Assembly (NCBI GenBank): GCA_015060765.1 | Contig: SUXW01000006.1 | Span: 1-64,000 of the forward strand | Length of the DNA: 64,000 nucleotides | Reading direction: 5' to 3' | Source of the DNA: Bacteroides sp. | GTDB lineage: Bacteria; Bacteroidota; Bacteroidia; Bacteroidales; Bacteroidaceae | Shown here: piece by piece, positions 53,336-64,000 of the stretch | Layout of the letters: each line of letters starts with the position of its first letter | How positions within the stretch are numbered: position 1 is the stretch's first letter | The notes under the pieces: model-generated | Seen by the model: only the letters and a program-made list of their open reading frames with translations | Told to the model about the DNA's origin: nothing | The model's database searches: none | Program-made: the position numbers and the translations under genes

Positions 53336-54154
53336 TTATTTCTTCAATTCCAAGAAAGGCAAGGTATTTCCACTGGTAGAGAGCGGAAGTTTACCATCCC
53401 ATTTTTCTACAGCCTTCAACTGAATCAATTCGGGAGTAATGGATTGTTGGAGGATACGGTTGGCATCTGCTTTCCCTTTTGCAGCAGCAACTACCTTTTC
53501 GGCTTCGGCTATGGCAGCCTTTTTTTCGTTTTCCACCTTCAAAGCATTCTGTACGGCTGTATTCTTCTCATCGATAGCAGCTTGAAGTACATCGTTGGGC
53601 TTGACGGACGACTGGATATTACTGAACGTAAAGCCACGCTGACTGAGACGTTCTATAAGCAAGGTTTCCACTTCCTTTTCAAAAGCCGGACGGTTGTTGA
53701 TGAGAGAGTCCGTTTCGTATAAACCAGCAATATCCTTATAGGCATTCTTCACTTCCGTAAGAATGACAGATTGTTCCAATTCTTCAGTAGTCTTTCTGTA
53801 ACGTAAGAAAACGACTTTGGCATTCTCACGCTCAATGTAATATTCAATGGTTGGATCGGTTTTGAAAATAGTTCCTTTTTTATCCTGAATATCGAACGGT
53901 TCATAATCCACAATTTGTGCAAATGCCGGATATTCGAACAATTGTTTGGTAAACCGATTGTAAAAGACCCATCCTGTTTCTACCTTCGCATCATCTACCC
54001 CTCTTTCACTTCCTGCCAAATTCACAATAATACCTGTTTGTCCCGAATCAATACGTTCGATGGCAAACATGGTCATACACAATACAATGATACCAATAAT
54101 CACTACACCACCGATACCTACTTGCATACTTTTCTTCGTTTTTGATGTATTCAT
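53336..54154 (-). CDS. SPFH (stomatin/prohibitin, Band 7) domain protein
   Basis: The start at 54154 (MNTSKTKKSMQVG) is preferred over a longer version that runs into the promoter. The 272-residue protein has one N-terminal membrane helix (VGIGGVVIIGIIVLCMTMFAI) and a prohibitin-like SPFH domain (about 35-200). An Ala/Glu/Lys-rich coiled coil follows (ALKVENEKKAAIAEAEKVVAAAKG). Such proteins form membrane scaffolds and often modulate FtsH. It heads the operon with fhs and the deacetylase. Confidence 0.87.
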   Translation of the reverse strand: MNTSKTKKSMQVGIGGVVIIGIIVLCMTMFAIERIDSGQTGIIVNLAGSERGVDDAKVETGWVFYNRFTKQLFEYPAFAQIVDYEPFDIQDKKGTIFKTDPTIEYYIERENAKVVFLRYRKTTEELEQSVILTEVKNAYKDIAGLYETDSLINNRPAFEKEVETLLIERLSQRGFTFSNIQSSVKPNDVLQAAIDEKNTAVQNALKVENEKKAAIAEAEKVVAAAKGKADANRILQQSITPELIQLKAVEKWDGKLPLSTSGNTLPFLELKK

Positions 54155-54182
54155 TTCTATAATTATTAAAAATTGTATGATG

Positions 54183-54190
54183 CAAATGTA
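54183..54190 (-). promoter_or_regulatory. -7 promoter element for the SPFH-fhs-deacetylase unit
   Basis: TACATTTG on the minus strand, 28 bases before the SPFH ATG. Confidence 0.55.
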
Positions 54191-54202
54191 CAATTAATTT
54201 TC

Positions 54203-54210
54203 TAAATTTG
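54203..54210 (+). promoter_or_regulatory. -7 promoter element for the 142-residue membrane protein gene
   Basis: TAAATTTG lies 19 bases before the ATG at 54230, back to back with the SPFH promoter. Confidence 0.55.
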
Positions 54211-54229
54211 CGGAAACAATTGATGTACA

Positions 54230-54658
54230 ATGGAAGAAAAGAAATACAATTATCGCTCTTATATCAAAGAGGAAGCAAACAAAGCGAAGGAAGAAGAAGC
54301 CCAAAAGAACTGGAAACGTAATATTATGGGTGTAGCCGTATCTTCTGTTCTCTTTTTAATTATCCTATTACCTATCCTGTTTGGAGTACGTATTTCGTAC
54401 AATTTGTCCGTATTAGGAATTGCCGTTTCAATGACCGGGGTATTTTATTTCAGTCGGGAACTCCGTATCCTTCCTAAAGGACAACTGATTGCATCGGGTG
54501 TCAAAGCCGGTCTTTGTTGGCTGATGGGAATAGTCTATCTGTTTATGCATCAAGGTAATTTTGACAGCATGGATGGAGTACTGCTATTCGTGTTGTTCGG
54601 ACTCCCATTACTTGATTTACCAAAGGTCATCAAAGCATACCGCCATATTTCCCAATAA
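54230..54658 (+). CDS. Small membrane protein of unknown function
   Basis: The 142-residue protein has a charged N-terminus (MEEKKYNYRSYIKEEANKA) and about four hydrophobic helices (IMGVAVSSVLFLIILLPILFG, LSVLGIAVSMTGVFYF, AGLCWLMGIVYLFM, GVLLFVLFGLPLLDLP). I do not recognise the family. It is followed 18 bases later by a methyltransferase gene and is probably cotranscribed with it. Confidence 0.7.
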   Translation: MEEKKYNYRSYIKEEANKAKEEEAQKNWKRNIMGVAVSSVLFLIILLPILFGVRISYNLSVLGIAVSMTGVFYFSRELRILPKGQLIASGVKAGLCWLMGIVYLFMHQGNFDSMDGVLLFVLFGLPLLDLPKVIKAYRHISQ

Positions 54659-54676
54659 CACTCATTTGATAAAGAT

Positions 54677-55417
54677 ATGGATAGTTCTCTTCTTAGCCTC
54701 AAGAAAGATCCGATGGGAACTGCTATTTCCGATTATTACCACCATGGAAAAGCAGCCAAACTCCGTGTTTATTCATCGCAATTTGATGAGGACGAGATAC
54801 CGGTATCCCAATTGTTCCGTACATACGAGGAAATGCCTCCATTGGAGCAAAGAGCGTTACAATTGGCCAAAGGGAAAATATTGGATTGCGGTGCAGGAAG
54901 CGGATGTCATGCATTGGCTTTACAAGATATGGATAAAGAAGTGCAGGCTATCGACATTTCTCCATTATCCGTAGAAGTAATGCAACAACGGGGTGTAAAA
55001 CAAGCTTTCCAAATCAATCTGTTTGATAAGAACTACCTGGAAAAATTCGATACGATTCTGATGTTGATGAATGGGTCAGGAATCATAGGGAAGCTTGAAC
55101 GTATGCCTATCTTCTTTCAAAAAATGAAGCAGCTGCTCAATCCCGATGGATGCATTTACATGGACTCCAGCGATTTGCGTTATCTATTCGAGGAAGAAGA
55201 CGGTAGTTTCCTTATTGACCTGGCTGGAGATTATTACGGTGAAATTGATTTTCAGATGCAATACAAGCAAGTAAAAGGAGATGTATTCGACTGGCTATAC
55301 GTAGATTTCCAGACGCTTTCACACTATGCAAATGAGAATGGATTTACGGCCGAACTGATAGCCGAAGGAGATCATTATGATTATTTAGCATGTTTAAAGA
55401 TGAAACTTTACCAATAA
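54677..55417 (+). CDS. Class I SAM-dependent methyltransferase
   Basis: The 246-residue protein has the SAM-binding motif ILDCGAGSGCHALALQD near residue 72, the acidic motif II EVQAIDISPLS, and LMLMNGSGIIGKLERMP in the position of motif IV. This is a small-molecule-type Rossmann methyltransferase. The substrate is unknown. It ends at a bidirectional terminator shared with the GH28 gene. Confidence 0.8.
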   Translation: MDSSLLSLKKDPMGTAISDYYHHGKAAKLRVYSSQFDEDEIPVSQLFRTYEEMPPLEQRALQLAKGKILDCGAGSGCHALALQDMDKEVQAIDISPLSVEVMQQRGVKQAFQINLFDKNYLEKFDTILMLMNGSGIIGKLERMPIFFQKMKQLLNPDGCIYMDSSDLRYLFEEEDGSFLIDLAGDYYGEIDFQMQYKQVKGDVFDWLYVDFQTLSHYANENGFTAELIAEGDHYDYLACLKMKLYQ

Positions 55418-55445
55418 AAAAAGAGCCGATTGGCTCTTTTTTATT
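55417..55445. terminator. Bidirectional terminator between the methyltransferase and GH28 genes
   Basis: AGAGCC-GATT-GGCTCT with flanking A7 and T6 runs forms a compact terminator usable from both sides. Confidence 0.85.
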
Positions 55446-55460
55446 ATTTTAATTCATTCG

Positions 55461-57107
55461 TTATTTCCAAATTTCCAAATGCTTTGTTGACTTAATTGCT
55501 TTGTCCTTTACTCCTTCAAAGTCAGTTATCTCAACATCGTTCACGTTCTTCAATACAAAATAAGGAGCATCTGCAGATTTATCCACTTTCATATCCGTGA
55601 GTTTTATCCCATCCACTTCCATCAATACAATTACAGGACGTTTATCTTCTTTAATGGTTTCGAATTCAACGTTATCGATTGTCACGTTCTTTGCATGCTT
55701 GACAAACAATCCATAAGCCGGCAATATTCCATGCGATGAAGGTTCCGGATAACCTTTTTCCATATCCGGCACATCAAAAGGATCACGCTTTCCTGTTTGT
55801 GGAGAATCATCTGCACCATTCGATTGTTGGGGAGTACCATGAGCTGCCGAATTCACTTTGGTAAAGAAACTGTTGGCTCCCCTTTGTTCTATTACATCAT
55901 CCATAGTCAGTCCACCTTTATACTGAATATAGATATTGCTCAATACAACGTCTTCTATCGGATGTCCGTCAATTCCAAAAAGAATGGAAGCATATCGACA
56001 ATCGGCCTCCTTGACAGTTATGTTACTTAATTTGACACGACGTACTACAGATACTGGAAGTTCTTTAGGACCACGTGCACGATTTCCCAAACGAATATAA
56101 ATAGGAGAATTAACAATATCGCGCATGGATATGTTGTCGATAGTGATATCTTCAATGATGGCACCATCGACCGTTTCAAGAGCTATTCCTCTACAATGAT
56201 CGAATACACAATTGCTGATAGTGATGTTCTTGAATCCACCATTTGATTCTGTACCGAATTTGATACGTCCCGTCGGGCCATCGCGATCCGGAGCCTGAGT
56301 TATCGTTTTCTTAAAAGTTCCATCCAACAATGTTCCCGGATCATATCCCGATACTTGACAATTAGTGATGGTTACATTCTCTGTAGCCTTGGCATAACCC
56401 AATCCATAGGAGCTTTTCAATACTATTCCATCATCATTCGTTGTATTTACATAGCAATTGGATATACGTACATTGGCACAACAATCAATATCGAAAGCAT
56501 CTCGATTGGTATCACAACGCACATTGTCTATCGTCAAATTATCCACTCCTGTCAATAACATAGCAAAATGCCCACATTGCAGCATACTGATGTCACGGAT
56601 ATTCACATTACGACATTCTTTTAAAGCAATAGCTTTATTGGCAGCAGGAAATCCGTTCATTTTAGCTTGACCGCGTGTTATTCCTTCTGTTCCATCTATA
56701 AGACCGAATCCTTGTATGGATATATCATGAAGACCAATCCCCCAAATCAATGAATTTTTCCAATGGCTATGTCCAAAGTCTTGATAGGTGGACCAATTTT
56801 CTTCCGGCAAATCATAATGTTCCTTTTCATTGGGTACAGCCGCCTTTAATATGGCACCATGATCCAAATACAAAGAAATATGATTTTGAAGACGAATGGA
56901 ATAACTTGAATAGGTACCGGCTGGGAAATACACGGTTCCCCCTCCCGCTTCACTGGCTGCTTGAATGGCTGCATTAATAGCAGGGCTATCCGTATGTACT
57001 CCATCCCCTTTAGCCCCAAAATCTTTCACATTGAAATAACCGCCGGGTACGGCCCATAAGCTCATGACAAAGCATAATACCCCCCATAAAATAATCGTTC
57101 TTTTCAT
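55461..57107 (-). CDS. Glycoside hydrolase family 28 (polygalacturonase-like)
   Basis: The 548-residue protein has a signal peptide (RTIILWGVLCFVMSLWA). An N-terminal FNVKDFGAKGDG segment, typical of GH28 and pectate-lyase-like beta-helices, is followed by a right-handed beta-helix. Active-site residues fit GH28: Asp203 region (NRDAFDID), Asp225-Asp226 (TTNDDGIVLKS) and the RIK substrate-binding pair (281-283). It probably releases galacturonate from pectin in the periplasm or at the surface, supplying the uxaC-uxaB-uxaA-kdgK-eda pathway. It lies 41 bases downstream of atpG with no terminator or promoter seen between. Confidence 0.88.
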   Translation of the reverse strand: MKRTIILWGVLCFVMSLWAVPGGYFNVKDFGAKGDGVHTDSPAINAAIQAASEAGGGTVYFPAGTYSSYSIRLQNHISLYLDHGAILKAAVPNEKEHYDLPEENWSTYQDFGHSHWKNSLIWGIGLHDISIQGFGLIDGTEGITRGQAKMNGFPAANKAIALKECRNVNIRDISMLQCGHFAMLLTGVDNLTIDNVRCDTNRDAFDIDCCANVRISNCYVNTTNDDGIVLKSSYGLGYAKATENVTITNCQVSGYDPGTLLDGTFKKTITQAPDRDGPTGRIKFGTESNGGFKNITISNCVFDHCRGIALETVDGAIIEDITIDNISMRDIVNSPIYIRLGNRARGPKELPVSVVRRVKLSNITVKEADCRYASILFGIDGHPIEDVVLSNIYIQYKGGLTMDDVIEQRGANSFFTKVNSAAHGTPQQSNGADDSPQTGKRDPFDVPDMEKGYPEPSSHGILPAYGLFVKHAKNVTIDNVEFETIKEDKRPVIVLMEVDGIKLTDMKVDKSADAPYFVLKNVNDVEITDFEGVKDKAIKSTKHLEIWK

Positions 57108-57148
57108 AATAATTTTTGCATTTATAATGGTTAAATAATTTCATATCA

Positions 57149-58018
57149 CTATGCCATCTGCCCGCCTACTATATCAAGCAGTTCATTGGTAATGGCTTGT
57201 TGACGCGTTTTATTGTACATCAATGTCAGTTCTTGTAACAAATCGTTTGCATTATCCGTAGCTATTTGCATGGCCATTGTACGGGCAGCATGTTCGGATG
57301 CATTGGAATCGAGCAGAATGGTATATAGTTTCAATCGGAGAACTTTAGGAATAAGCTGTTCCAGCACTTCTTCCTTTGAAGGTTCCAATATATAGTCCGT
57401 TTCGTATTTCTGACCATCTGCAGGTCCATTATCACTAAAATCAATAGGTAAATAGATTTGCTTGGTCAGCACTTGCGAAGCGGTATTCTTGAAATGGTGA
57501 TAAAGAACATCAACTTGATCTATTTCTCCTTTCTGATACATTCCCATTAGATTTTCAGCCAAAAGAGCTGCTTCCTGGAAAGAGGGCTTGGCAGCCATTT
57601 CCTGAAAATCGCCTTCTATTGAATATCCTTGCTTAATCAATGCATCTGCAACTTTTTTACCAACAGGATAGATCAGAATATTTTCTCTTCCCAAATACTC
57701 ATATTGCTTGATCCACCCATCGGCTTCACGAATTATATTCGAATTGAAGGCACCACATAGACTGGAATTGGATGAAAAAACGACTAATGCTATTCGCTTC
57801 ACTTCCCGAGAAACTGAAAAATCCGACGATATTTCGGAATTACCTGACAATAAATTAGTCAGCAACGTATGTAGTCGCTGTTCATAAGGAAGCATATTGC
57901 CAATCGCCGTCTGAGCTTTATGCAATTTGGCCGAAGCAACCATTTTCATTGCAGAAGTTATTTTCTGCGTATTAGTAACTGTAGCTATTCTTCCTTTGAC
58001 TTCTTTCAGTGATGCCAT
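57149..58018 (-). CDS. atpG: ATP synthase subunit gamma
   Basis: The 289-residue central shaft subunit starts MASLKEVKGRIATVTNTQKITSAMKMVASAKLHKA (shown here in part: VKGRIATVTNTQKITSAM), the N-terminal rotor helix. It ends with the C-terminal helix ANDLLQELTLMYNKTRQQAITNELLDIVGG. Length is normal. It is the last ATP synthase gene of the operon, 5 bases after atpA. Confidence 0.95.
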   Translation of the reverse strand: MASLKEVKGRIATVTNTQKITSAMKMVASAKLHKAQTAIGNMLPYEQRLHTLLTNLLSGNSEISSDFSVSREVKRIALVVFSSNSSLCGAFNSNIIREADGWIKQYEYLGRENILIYPVGKKVADALIKQGYSIEGDFQEMAAKPSFQEAALLAENLMGMYQKGEIDQVDVLYHHFKNTASQVLTKQIYLPIDFSDNGPADGQKYETDYILEPSKEEVLEQLIPKVLRLKLYTILLDSNASEHAARTMAMQIATDNANDLLQELTLMYNKTRQQAITNELLDIVGGQMA

Positions 58019-58023
58019 AATGA

Positions 58024-59610
58024 TTAAACTTTATATGTAGAAGCAATATCGTTTGCTACTTTTTCTATCAGACCGGTAACCTGTTCGTTAATGCTTCCTG
58101 ATGCCAATACATCCAATACATCCGATGAATGATTATCACGAAGATATTCCAAAAACAGATTTTGAAAATCAGAAACACGTTCCAATGGTACTTCACGTAA
58201 CAAGCCATGGATACCACAATATAAAATAGCTATTTGCTCTCCGACTGGCATCGGACTATATTGTGGTTGAATCAACAATTTGTTGTTCTTGCGTCCTCTA
58301 TCAATAGCCATGGCAGTTACCGCATCCATATCACTACTAAATTTAGAGAAAGCCTCCAATTCACGATATTGTGCCTGGTCTATTTTCAATGTGCCAGCTA
58401 CCTTCTTCATACTCTTGATTTGGGCACTACCTCCTACACGCGATACGGAAATACCTACATTGATAGCCGGACGGAAACCTTGATTAAACAAGTCTGTTTC
58501 CAAGAATATCTGGCCGTCGGTTATTGAAATCACATTAGTAGGAATGTATGCCGACACATCACCAGCTTGTGTCTCGATAATTGGAAGTGCGGTCAGTGAG
58601 CCACCACCTTTCACTTTACCTTTCAGACTTTCGGGAAGGTCGTTCATCTGTTCGGCCACTTCTTGTTGGTTGATAATCTTGGCAGCACGTTCCAACAAGC
58701 GTGAGTGCAGATAGAAGATATCACCTGGATAAGCTTCACGACCCGAAGGACGACGAAGAATCAAGGACACTTCACGATAGGCTACCGCCTGTTTGGATAA
58801 GTCATCGTATACAACCAACGCATCTCTACCTGTATCGCGGAAATATTCACCAATGGCTGCTCCGGCAAATGGAGCAAAATATTGTAATGCGGCGGGATCG
58901 GCAGCAGTAGCGGCTACTACAATGGTATAATCCATGGCACCCCGTTCTTTCAGAGTATTGACGATATTGGCTACAGTTGATCCTTTTTGACCTACGGCTA
59001 CATAAATACAATATACAGGTTTGCCTGCTTCGTAAGCGGCCTTTTGGTTAATGATGGTATCAATGGCGATGGCCGTTTTACCTGTTTGACGGTCACCGAT
59101 AATCAATTCTCGCTGTCCGCGACCGATAGGAATCATGGCATCGACCGATTTCAACCCCGTTTGCAACGGTTGGTTCACCGGCTGACGGAAAATAACACCA
59201 GGAGCTTTACGTTCGAGAGGCATTTCACAAAGTTCACCCCCAATCATACCCATTCCATCGAGTGGTTCACCTGTAGGGTCAATAACTCGTCCCAACATAC
59301 TCTCTCCCACTTTGATAGAAGCAATTCGTTTGGTACGTTTCACCACCATTCCTTCCTTTATCTGATCGGTAGGTCCCAAGAGTACAGCACCTACATTATC
59401 TTCTTCCAAATTCATCACAATGGCTTTGATACCATTGTCAAACTCCAGAAGTTCATTTGCTTCGGCATTGAGCAAACCATAGATTCGTACCACCCCGTCA
59501 CTTACTTGAAGTACGGTTCCTACTTCCTCAAACTGGAGTGAAGTATCGATATCTTTCAGTTGTTGGAGCAACACTTCAGACACTTCACTTGGTCTTATAT
59601 TTTCAGACAT
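58024..59610 (-). CDS. atpA: ATP synthase subunit alpha
   Basis: The 528-residue F1 subunit has the P-loop [13 protein letters not shown] near 170. The alpha signature is [23 protein letters not shown]. The catalytic Arg finger lies in the same VSRVGG segment. The N-terminal beta-barrel includes [14 protein letters not shown]. Length is slightly above the E. coli protein. It is 10 bases downstream of atpH. Confidence 0.97.
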   Translation of the reverse strand: MSENIRPSEVSEVLLQQLKDIDTSLQFEEVGTVLQVSDGVVRIYGLLNAEANELLEFDNGIKAIVMNLEEDNVGAVLLGPTDQIKEGMVVKRTKRIASIKVGESMLGRVIDPTGEPLDGMGMIGGELCEMPLERKAPGVIFRQPVNQPLQTGLKSVDAMIPIGRGQRELIIGDRQTGKTAIAIDTIINQKAAYEAGKPVYCIYVAVGQKGSTVANIVNTLKERGAMDYTIVVAATAADPAALQYFAPFAGAAIGEYFRDTGRDALVVYDDLSKQAVAYREVSLILRRPSGREAYPGDIFYLHSRLLERAAKIINQQEVAEQMNDLPESLKGKVKGGGSLTALPIIETQAGDVSAYIPTNVISITDGQIFLETDLFNQGFRPAINVGISVSRVGGSAQIKSMKKVAGTLKIDQAQYRELEAFSKFSSDMDAVTAMAIDRGRKNNKLLIQPQYSPMPVGEQIAILYCGIHGLLREVPLERVSDFQNLFLEYLRDNHSSDVLDVLASGSINEQVTGLIEKVANDIASTYKV

Positions 59611-59620
59611 ACTATTATCT

Positions 59621-60175
59621 TTATACTATTCTTCGATTCTTCTCTATAAACTGCTGTTTGATTCTCCTTATCTGGTTGGCAACACTTGCATCAAGTCTGT
59701 AGGTGCCTATCTCAAAAATGAATCCTCCTTCGATAGACGGATCTACCATGGTTGAAAATTCAGCGGTTCCACCTTTATAATCGACTACAATCTTTCGGAT
59801 ACGTTCCACTTCTTTTATGTCCATAGGAACAGCTGTTGTCAATTTCCCGATGCTGATATTTTCCTGTCTTCGATAGAGTGCGATATAATTCCGCACCATG
59901 CCATAGAGGTATTTCTCGCGTCGTTGTTGTAGAACCAATTTGAAGAACCGTTCCAATTCCTTGACTATATCTCCCCCCGATGCCAATCCCAACACCTTAA
60001 TCTTTTCTTTTTGCGGGATGACAGGACTCTCCATCGCCGATTTCAGTTCTGGAACTTCCTTGAAACTCTTTTCCAATATTAATGCTTGTTGATATACTAT
60101 ATATGCTACCTTTCCTTCATTGGCAAAGGCCAATAAGGCTTTAGCATATCGCATAGAGATTGTACCTATATACAT
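59621..60175 (-). CDS. atpH: ATP synthase subunit delta
   Basis: The 184-residue stator subunit (OSCP) starts [17 protein letters not shown] and ends with [25 protein letters not shown], both typical of the delta family. It connects the alpha/beta head to the b-subunit stalk. It lies 2 bases after atpF. Confidence 0.93.
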   Translation of the reverse strand: MYIGTISMRYAKALLAFANEGKVAYIVYQQALILEKSFKEVPELKSAMESPVIPQKEKIKVLGLASGGDIVKELERFFKLVLQQRREKYLYGMVRNYIALYRRQENISIGKLTTAVPMDIKEVERIRKIVVDYKGGTAEFSTMVDPSIEGGFIFEIGTYRLDASVANQIRRIKQQFIEKNRRIV

Positions 60176-60177
60176 AA

Positions 60178-60681
60178 TTATTGGTTATTAGAGCCTGTCA
60201 ATTCATCAAGCATCCGGTCAATCATTTCCATCTGCTCCTCCTCACTATCGAGATTCTTGCGTAATATCTTTTCAGCAATGTCTACCGAAAGTATAGCCAC
60301 TTGTCTGCGAATGTCTCGAATGGCATCTTCTTTTTCCATTTTTATTTGTTGGCGAACTTCTGCCATCAGTTTTTCGCCTTCCAATCGAGCTTGTTCTTTC
60401 GCTTCGCGAACAATGCGTTCGCGTGTAGCAGCCGCTTCTTTCAATATCACGTTCTGTTCCTCGTGCGCCTTAGCCAGAATAGTTTCACCTTCGGCCTTGA
60501 TATGAGCCAATTGTTCGTTTGCTTCTTTAGCAATCACAAGCGAGTGATCAATATACTCTTTCCGTTCGTTCACCATCTTAGTAATCACGGGGAAACCGAA
60601 CTTTGCCAGTACAAAGAACACAATGCCAAATGAAAGCACCATCCAGAACAGCAAACCACTATCGGGCATTAACAATGACAT
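60178..60681 (-). CDS. atpF: ATP synthase subunit b
   Basis: The 167-residue subunit has one N-terminal membrane helix ([26 protein letters not shown]), then a long charged helix ([23 protein letters not shown]...) that forms the peripheral stalk. Length is normal. It is 12 bases downstream of atpE. Confidence 0.93.
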   Translation of the reverse strand: MSLLMPDSGLLFWMVLSFGIVFFVLAKFGFPVITKMVNERKEYIDHSLVIAKEANEQLAHIKAEGETILAKAHEEQNVILKEAAATRERIVREAKEQARLEGEKLMAEVRQQIKMEKEDAIRDIRRQVAILSVDIAEKILRKNLDSEEEQMEMIDRMLDELTGSNNQ

Positions 60682-60693
60682 ACGCCTTTCGAA

Positions 60694-60957
<264 letters not shown>

Positions 60958-60999
60958 TTAATAGTTTATATTCATATATTTTTTTCTCATATCCTTTTT

Positions 61000-62067
61000 T
61001 TATTTATGATGTGCTTCCACTCTAGACATACCAATAAAAACCGATGAAAGCATAGTGAACACATAAGCTTGTATAAAAGCCACAAGTACCTCCACACAGT
61101 TCATAAAAATGCTGAACAGAACCGAAACAGCTGTCATAGAGCCACTCACAACAGGTCCCATACTAGCAGTAACAAAAACAATACTGGTCAATGCCAAAAT
61201 AATAGAATGTCCTGCCATAATATTGGCAAACAAACGAATCATCAATGCAAACGGCTTAGTGAAAATACCAAACAATTCAATTATAGGCATTAAAGGAATC
61301 GGACATTTCAAAAATACAGGCACATCAGGCCATAGTATTTCTTTCCAATATTCTCTAGAACCGAATAAATTAATGGCCAAAAAAGTACATATTGCCAATA
61401 CCATAGTAACCGCAATATTACCGGTAACATTCCCTCCTCCAGGAAATACTGGTATAAGCCCCATAATGTTATTGATAAAGATAAAGAAGAAGGCGGTGAG
61501 CAAATAAGGGGAATATTTCTTATAATCTTTCCCTATACAACTCTTGATAACATCTTCTTCCACCATCATAATAAACATTTCCATAAATCCTACAAAACCT
61601 TTGGGAGCTGGGCTATCGGGACCTCGTTTCTTATACCATCGGGCCACAAATAGAATCACCGCTATTACTACCAAGCTGTTGATAAACAAGGATAATACGG
61701 TTTTTGTAATGGATATGTCAAACGGACGAATTTCCTCACCATTGGCTTTAATTTCCACGACCTTTCCTTCATAATCACCTTCGGTTGCAATCTTAAAGCC
61801 TTGATAGGTCTGGCCTTCATTATGAAGTATATGAGAAGACGAGAAAAGATGCCATCCTGTATCCTTACTATAAACTATTATAGGAAGCGAAATACTGATA
61901 TGATGTCCATTCCATGCGGTTATATGCCATTCGTAGGCATCTTGAATGTGATGGAATACAATCCCTTTAGCATCTACTTTCTCTCCCGTCTGATGATCGG
62001 ACGCATGAACACTTATTATGTTCGACATAATAAGAATGATACATATAATATACTTCAAACGATTCAT
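61000..62067 (-). CDS. atpB: ATP synthase subunit a with N-terminal periplasmic extension
   Basis: The 355-residue Fo subunit is about 85 residues longer than E. coli subunit a. It begins with a signal-peptide-like helix (YIICIILIMSNIISVHA) and a polar region of about 100 residues. Five to six membrane helices follow, including the essential Arg in ALMIRLFANIMAGH and the late segment VAFIQAYVFTMLSSVFIGM. The extension is usual in Bacteroidetes. It is 4 bases downstream of the AtpI-like gene. Confidence 0.94.
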   Translation of the reverse strand: MNRLKYIICIILIMSNIISVHASDHQTGEKVDAKGIVFHHIQDAYEWHITAWNGHHISISLPIIVYSKDTGWHLFSSSHILHNEGQTYQGFKIATEGDYEGKVVEIKANGEEIRPFDISITKTVLSLFINSLVVIAVILFVARWYKKRGPDSPAPKGFVGFMEMFIMMVEEDVIKSCIGKDYKKYSPYLLTAFFFIFINNIMGLIPVFPGGGNVTGNIAVTMVLAICTFLAINLFGSREYWKEILWPDVPVFLKCPIPLMPIIELFGIFTKPFALMIRLFANIMAGHSIILALTSIVFVTASMGPVVSGSMTAVSVLFSIFMNCVEVLVAFIQAYVFTMLSSVFIGMSRVEAHHK

Positions 62068-62071
62068 GCAA

Positions 62072-62485
62072 TTATTCTTTAATCAATTCCCTTTCTTTCT
62101 TCTGTTTCTCATATCGATAGAAAAACATACTCTCAAATGTCAAACTCAACAAATAAAATCCGAATAGAGTAATGGCAAAATCTACTTTATGAACATTGAC
62201 TTTTACTATATAGAATAGTAATAACAATAGTGTGAACAGAAGTTTAATACATTTCATTCCCAAATATACTAATTGAATCTTTCGTGGAGCATGCTTGATG
62301 CAAGCATCAAACATATAAATGTAGAACCAACCAAAAACATAAAAGAATAGAGGTACAAACGGATACCAAACAAAATAATGTTCGGGAATGAATGTTTGTA
62401 TTCCCAATCCAACTATCCATCCGGCAAATATCATCAACAAGGTGTATCTGACGAGGAAATGTTTTTTAATTGATGACTCATTCAT
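62072..62485 (-). CDS. AtpI-like small membrane protein in the ATP synthase operon
   Basis: The 137-residue protein has four hydrophobic helices (LLMIFAGWIVGLGIQTF, WYPFVPLFFYVFGWFYIYM, KLLFTLLLLLFYIVKV, AITLFGFYLLSLTFESMFF) and a charged C-terminus. Its place between atpC and atpB matches the AtpI/uncI position of other atp operons, where the product helps c-ring assembly. Sequence similarity to AtpI is weak, so the role is inferred from position. Confidence 0.7.
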   Translation of the reverse strand: MNESSIKKHFLVRYTLLMIFAGWIVGLGIQTFIPEHYFVWYPFVPLFFYVFGWFYIYMFDACIKHAPRKIQLVYLGMKCIKLLFTLLLLLFYIVKVNVHKVDFAITLFGFYLLSLTFESMFFYRYEKQKKERELIKE

Positions 62486-62499
62486 TCGTATTTGTTTTA

Positions 62500-62751
62500 T
62501 TATACTTCAACACAAGCGGATATCACATTCTTTTTTACCTCTACAAATCCGCCTTTGATGGAGATTTCCACAGATGGTTGTTCTTCTTGTTGGCATACAA
62601 TCTTTCCTGCCGTCAGCAAGGAGATGATAGGCGCATGTTGAGGTAGAACGGCAAAGCTTCCTTTGGCACCCGGAAACTTGGCACTTACCGCCTTTCCTTG
62701 AAAAACCACACCTTCAGGGGTATAAATATGGATATCCAACAACTCTTTCAT
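62500..62751 (-). CDS. atpC: ATP synthase subunit epsilon, short form
   Basis: The 83-residue protein contains only the N-terminal beta-sandwich domain (DIHIYTPEGVVFQGKAVSAKFPGAKGSFAVLPQHAPI, shown in part: VVFQGKAVSAKFPGAKG). The C-terminal helical domain that inhibits ATP hydrolysis in E. coli is missing, as in other Bacteroidetes. It is 6 bases downstream of atpD. Confidence 0.93.
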   Translation of the reverse strand: MKELLDIHIYTPEGVVFQGKAVSAKFPGAKGSFAVLPQHAPIISLLTAGKIVCQQEEQPSVEISIKGGFVEVKKNVISACVEV

Positions 62752-62757
62752 ATCCTG

Positions 62758-64000
<1,243 letters not shown>

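Overview
The window looks like a chromosomal segment of a gut Bacteroidales species, most likely Bacteroides/Phocaeicola. Reasons: many genes are preceded by the Bacteroidetes -7 promoter element TAnnTTTG and lack strong Shine-Dalgarno sequences. Several gene sets are typical of the group: TamL, the CCDC81-like HU/SPOR protein, DUF4296, the short serine-pathway SerA beside a DUF1015 gene, and an ATP synthase operon that starts with beta-epsilon. The assignment rests on gene content only.

Layout. 0-6.6 kb (minus strand): start of a lipoate ligase gene, a serine operon (serC-serA-DUF1015), a DbpA-like RNA helicase and UDP-glucose dehydrogenase. 6.7-10.1 kb: HU/SPOR, FHA and DUF456 genes, and a divergent CobB/CbiA-like protein that lacks the amidotransferase cysteine. 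10.5-13.6 kb: divergent uxaB and uxaC. 13.7-17.8 kb: an MBL nuclease-like gene, two tandem tRNA-Lys(CUU) genes, an SGNH hydrolase, a porin-like protein and an aquaporin. 17.8-26.8 kb: TamL, an SpoU methyltransferase, and an ileS-dksA-lspA-DUF4296 run. 27-33.6 kb: eda-kdgK divergent from a LacI regulator-uxaA unit, then an NhaC antiporter and an HD-domain protein. With uxaB/uxaC this gives every enzyme step from galacturonate to pyruvate plus glyceraldehyde 3-phosphate. A GH28 polygalacturonase-like enzyme at 55.5-57.1 kb could supply the substrate. 33.7-38.4 kb: rsmG, an MBL hydrolase, gcvP and a DEDDh exonuclease preceded by a 31-codon remnant of a WYL-type regulator.

38.7-49.9 kb is the unusual part. 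It is a run of minus-strand genes that look AT-rich by eye: a small lipoprotein, a secreted vWA protein, a membrane-anchored lipoprotein with a cytoplasmic tail, a tubulin/FtsZ-like GTPase, a 1146-residue membrane protein with an embedded papain-like protease, a short peptide gene whose frame is broken at an A7 tract, an NAGPA-like secreted protein, a TPR lipoprotein and a NUC1-type nuclease. The first five are tightly packed or overlapping and look like one envelope-spanning machine of unknown function. Upstream lies a 1 kb non-coding stretch with a minus-strand structured RNA or attenuator, a helically phased repeat cluster and a 94-bp palindromic element made of four 21-bp units.

50.9-57.1 kb: an SPFH protein, formate-THF ligase, a polysaccharide deacetylase, a membrane protein, a methyltransferase and the GH28 enzyme. 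57.1-64 kb: the F1Fo ATP synthase operon, with atpD running off the window end.
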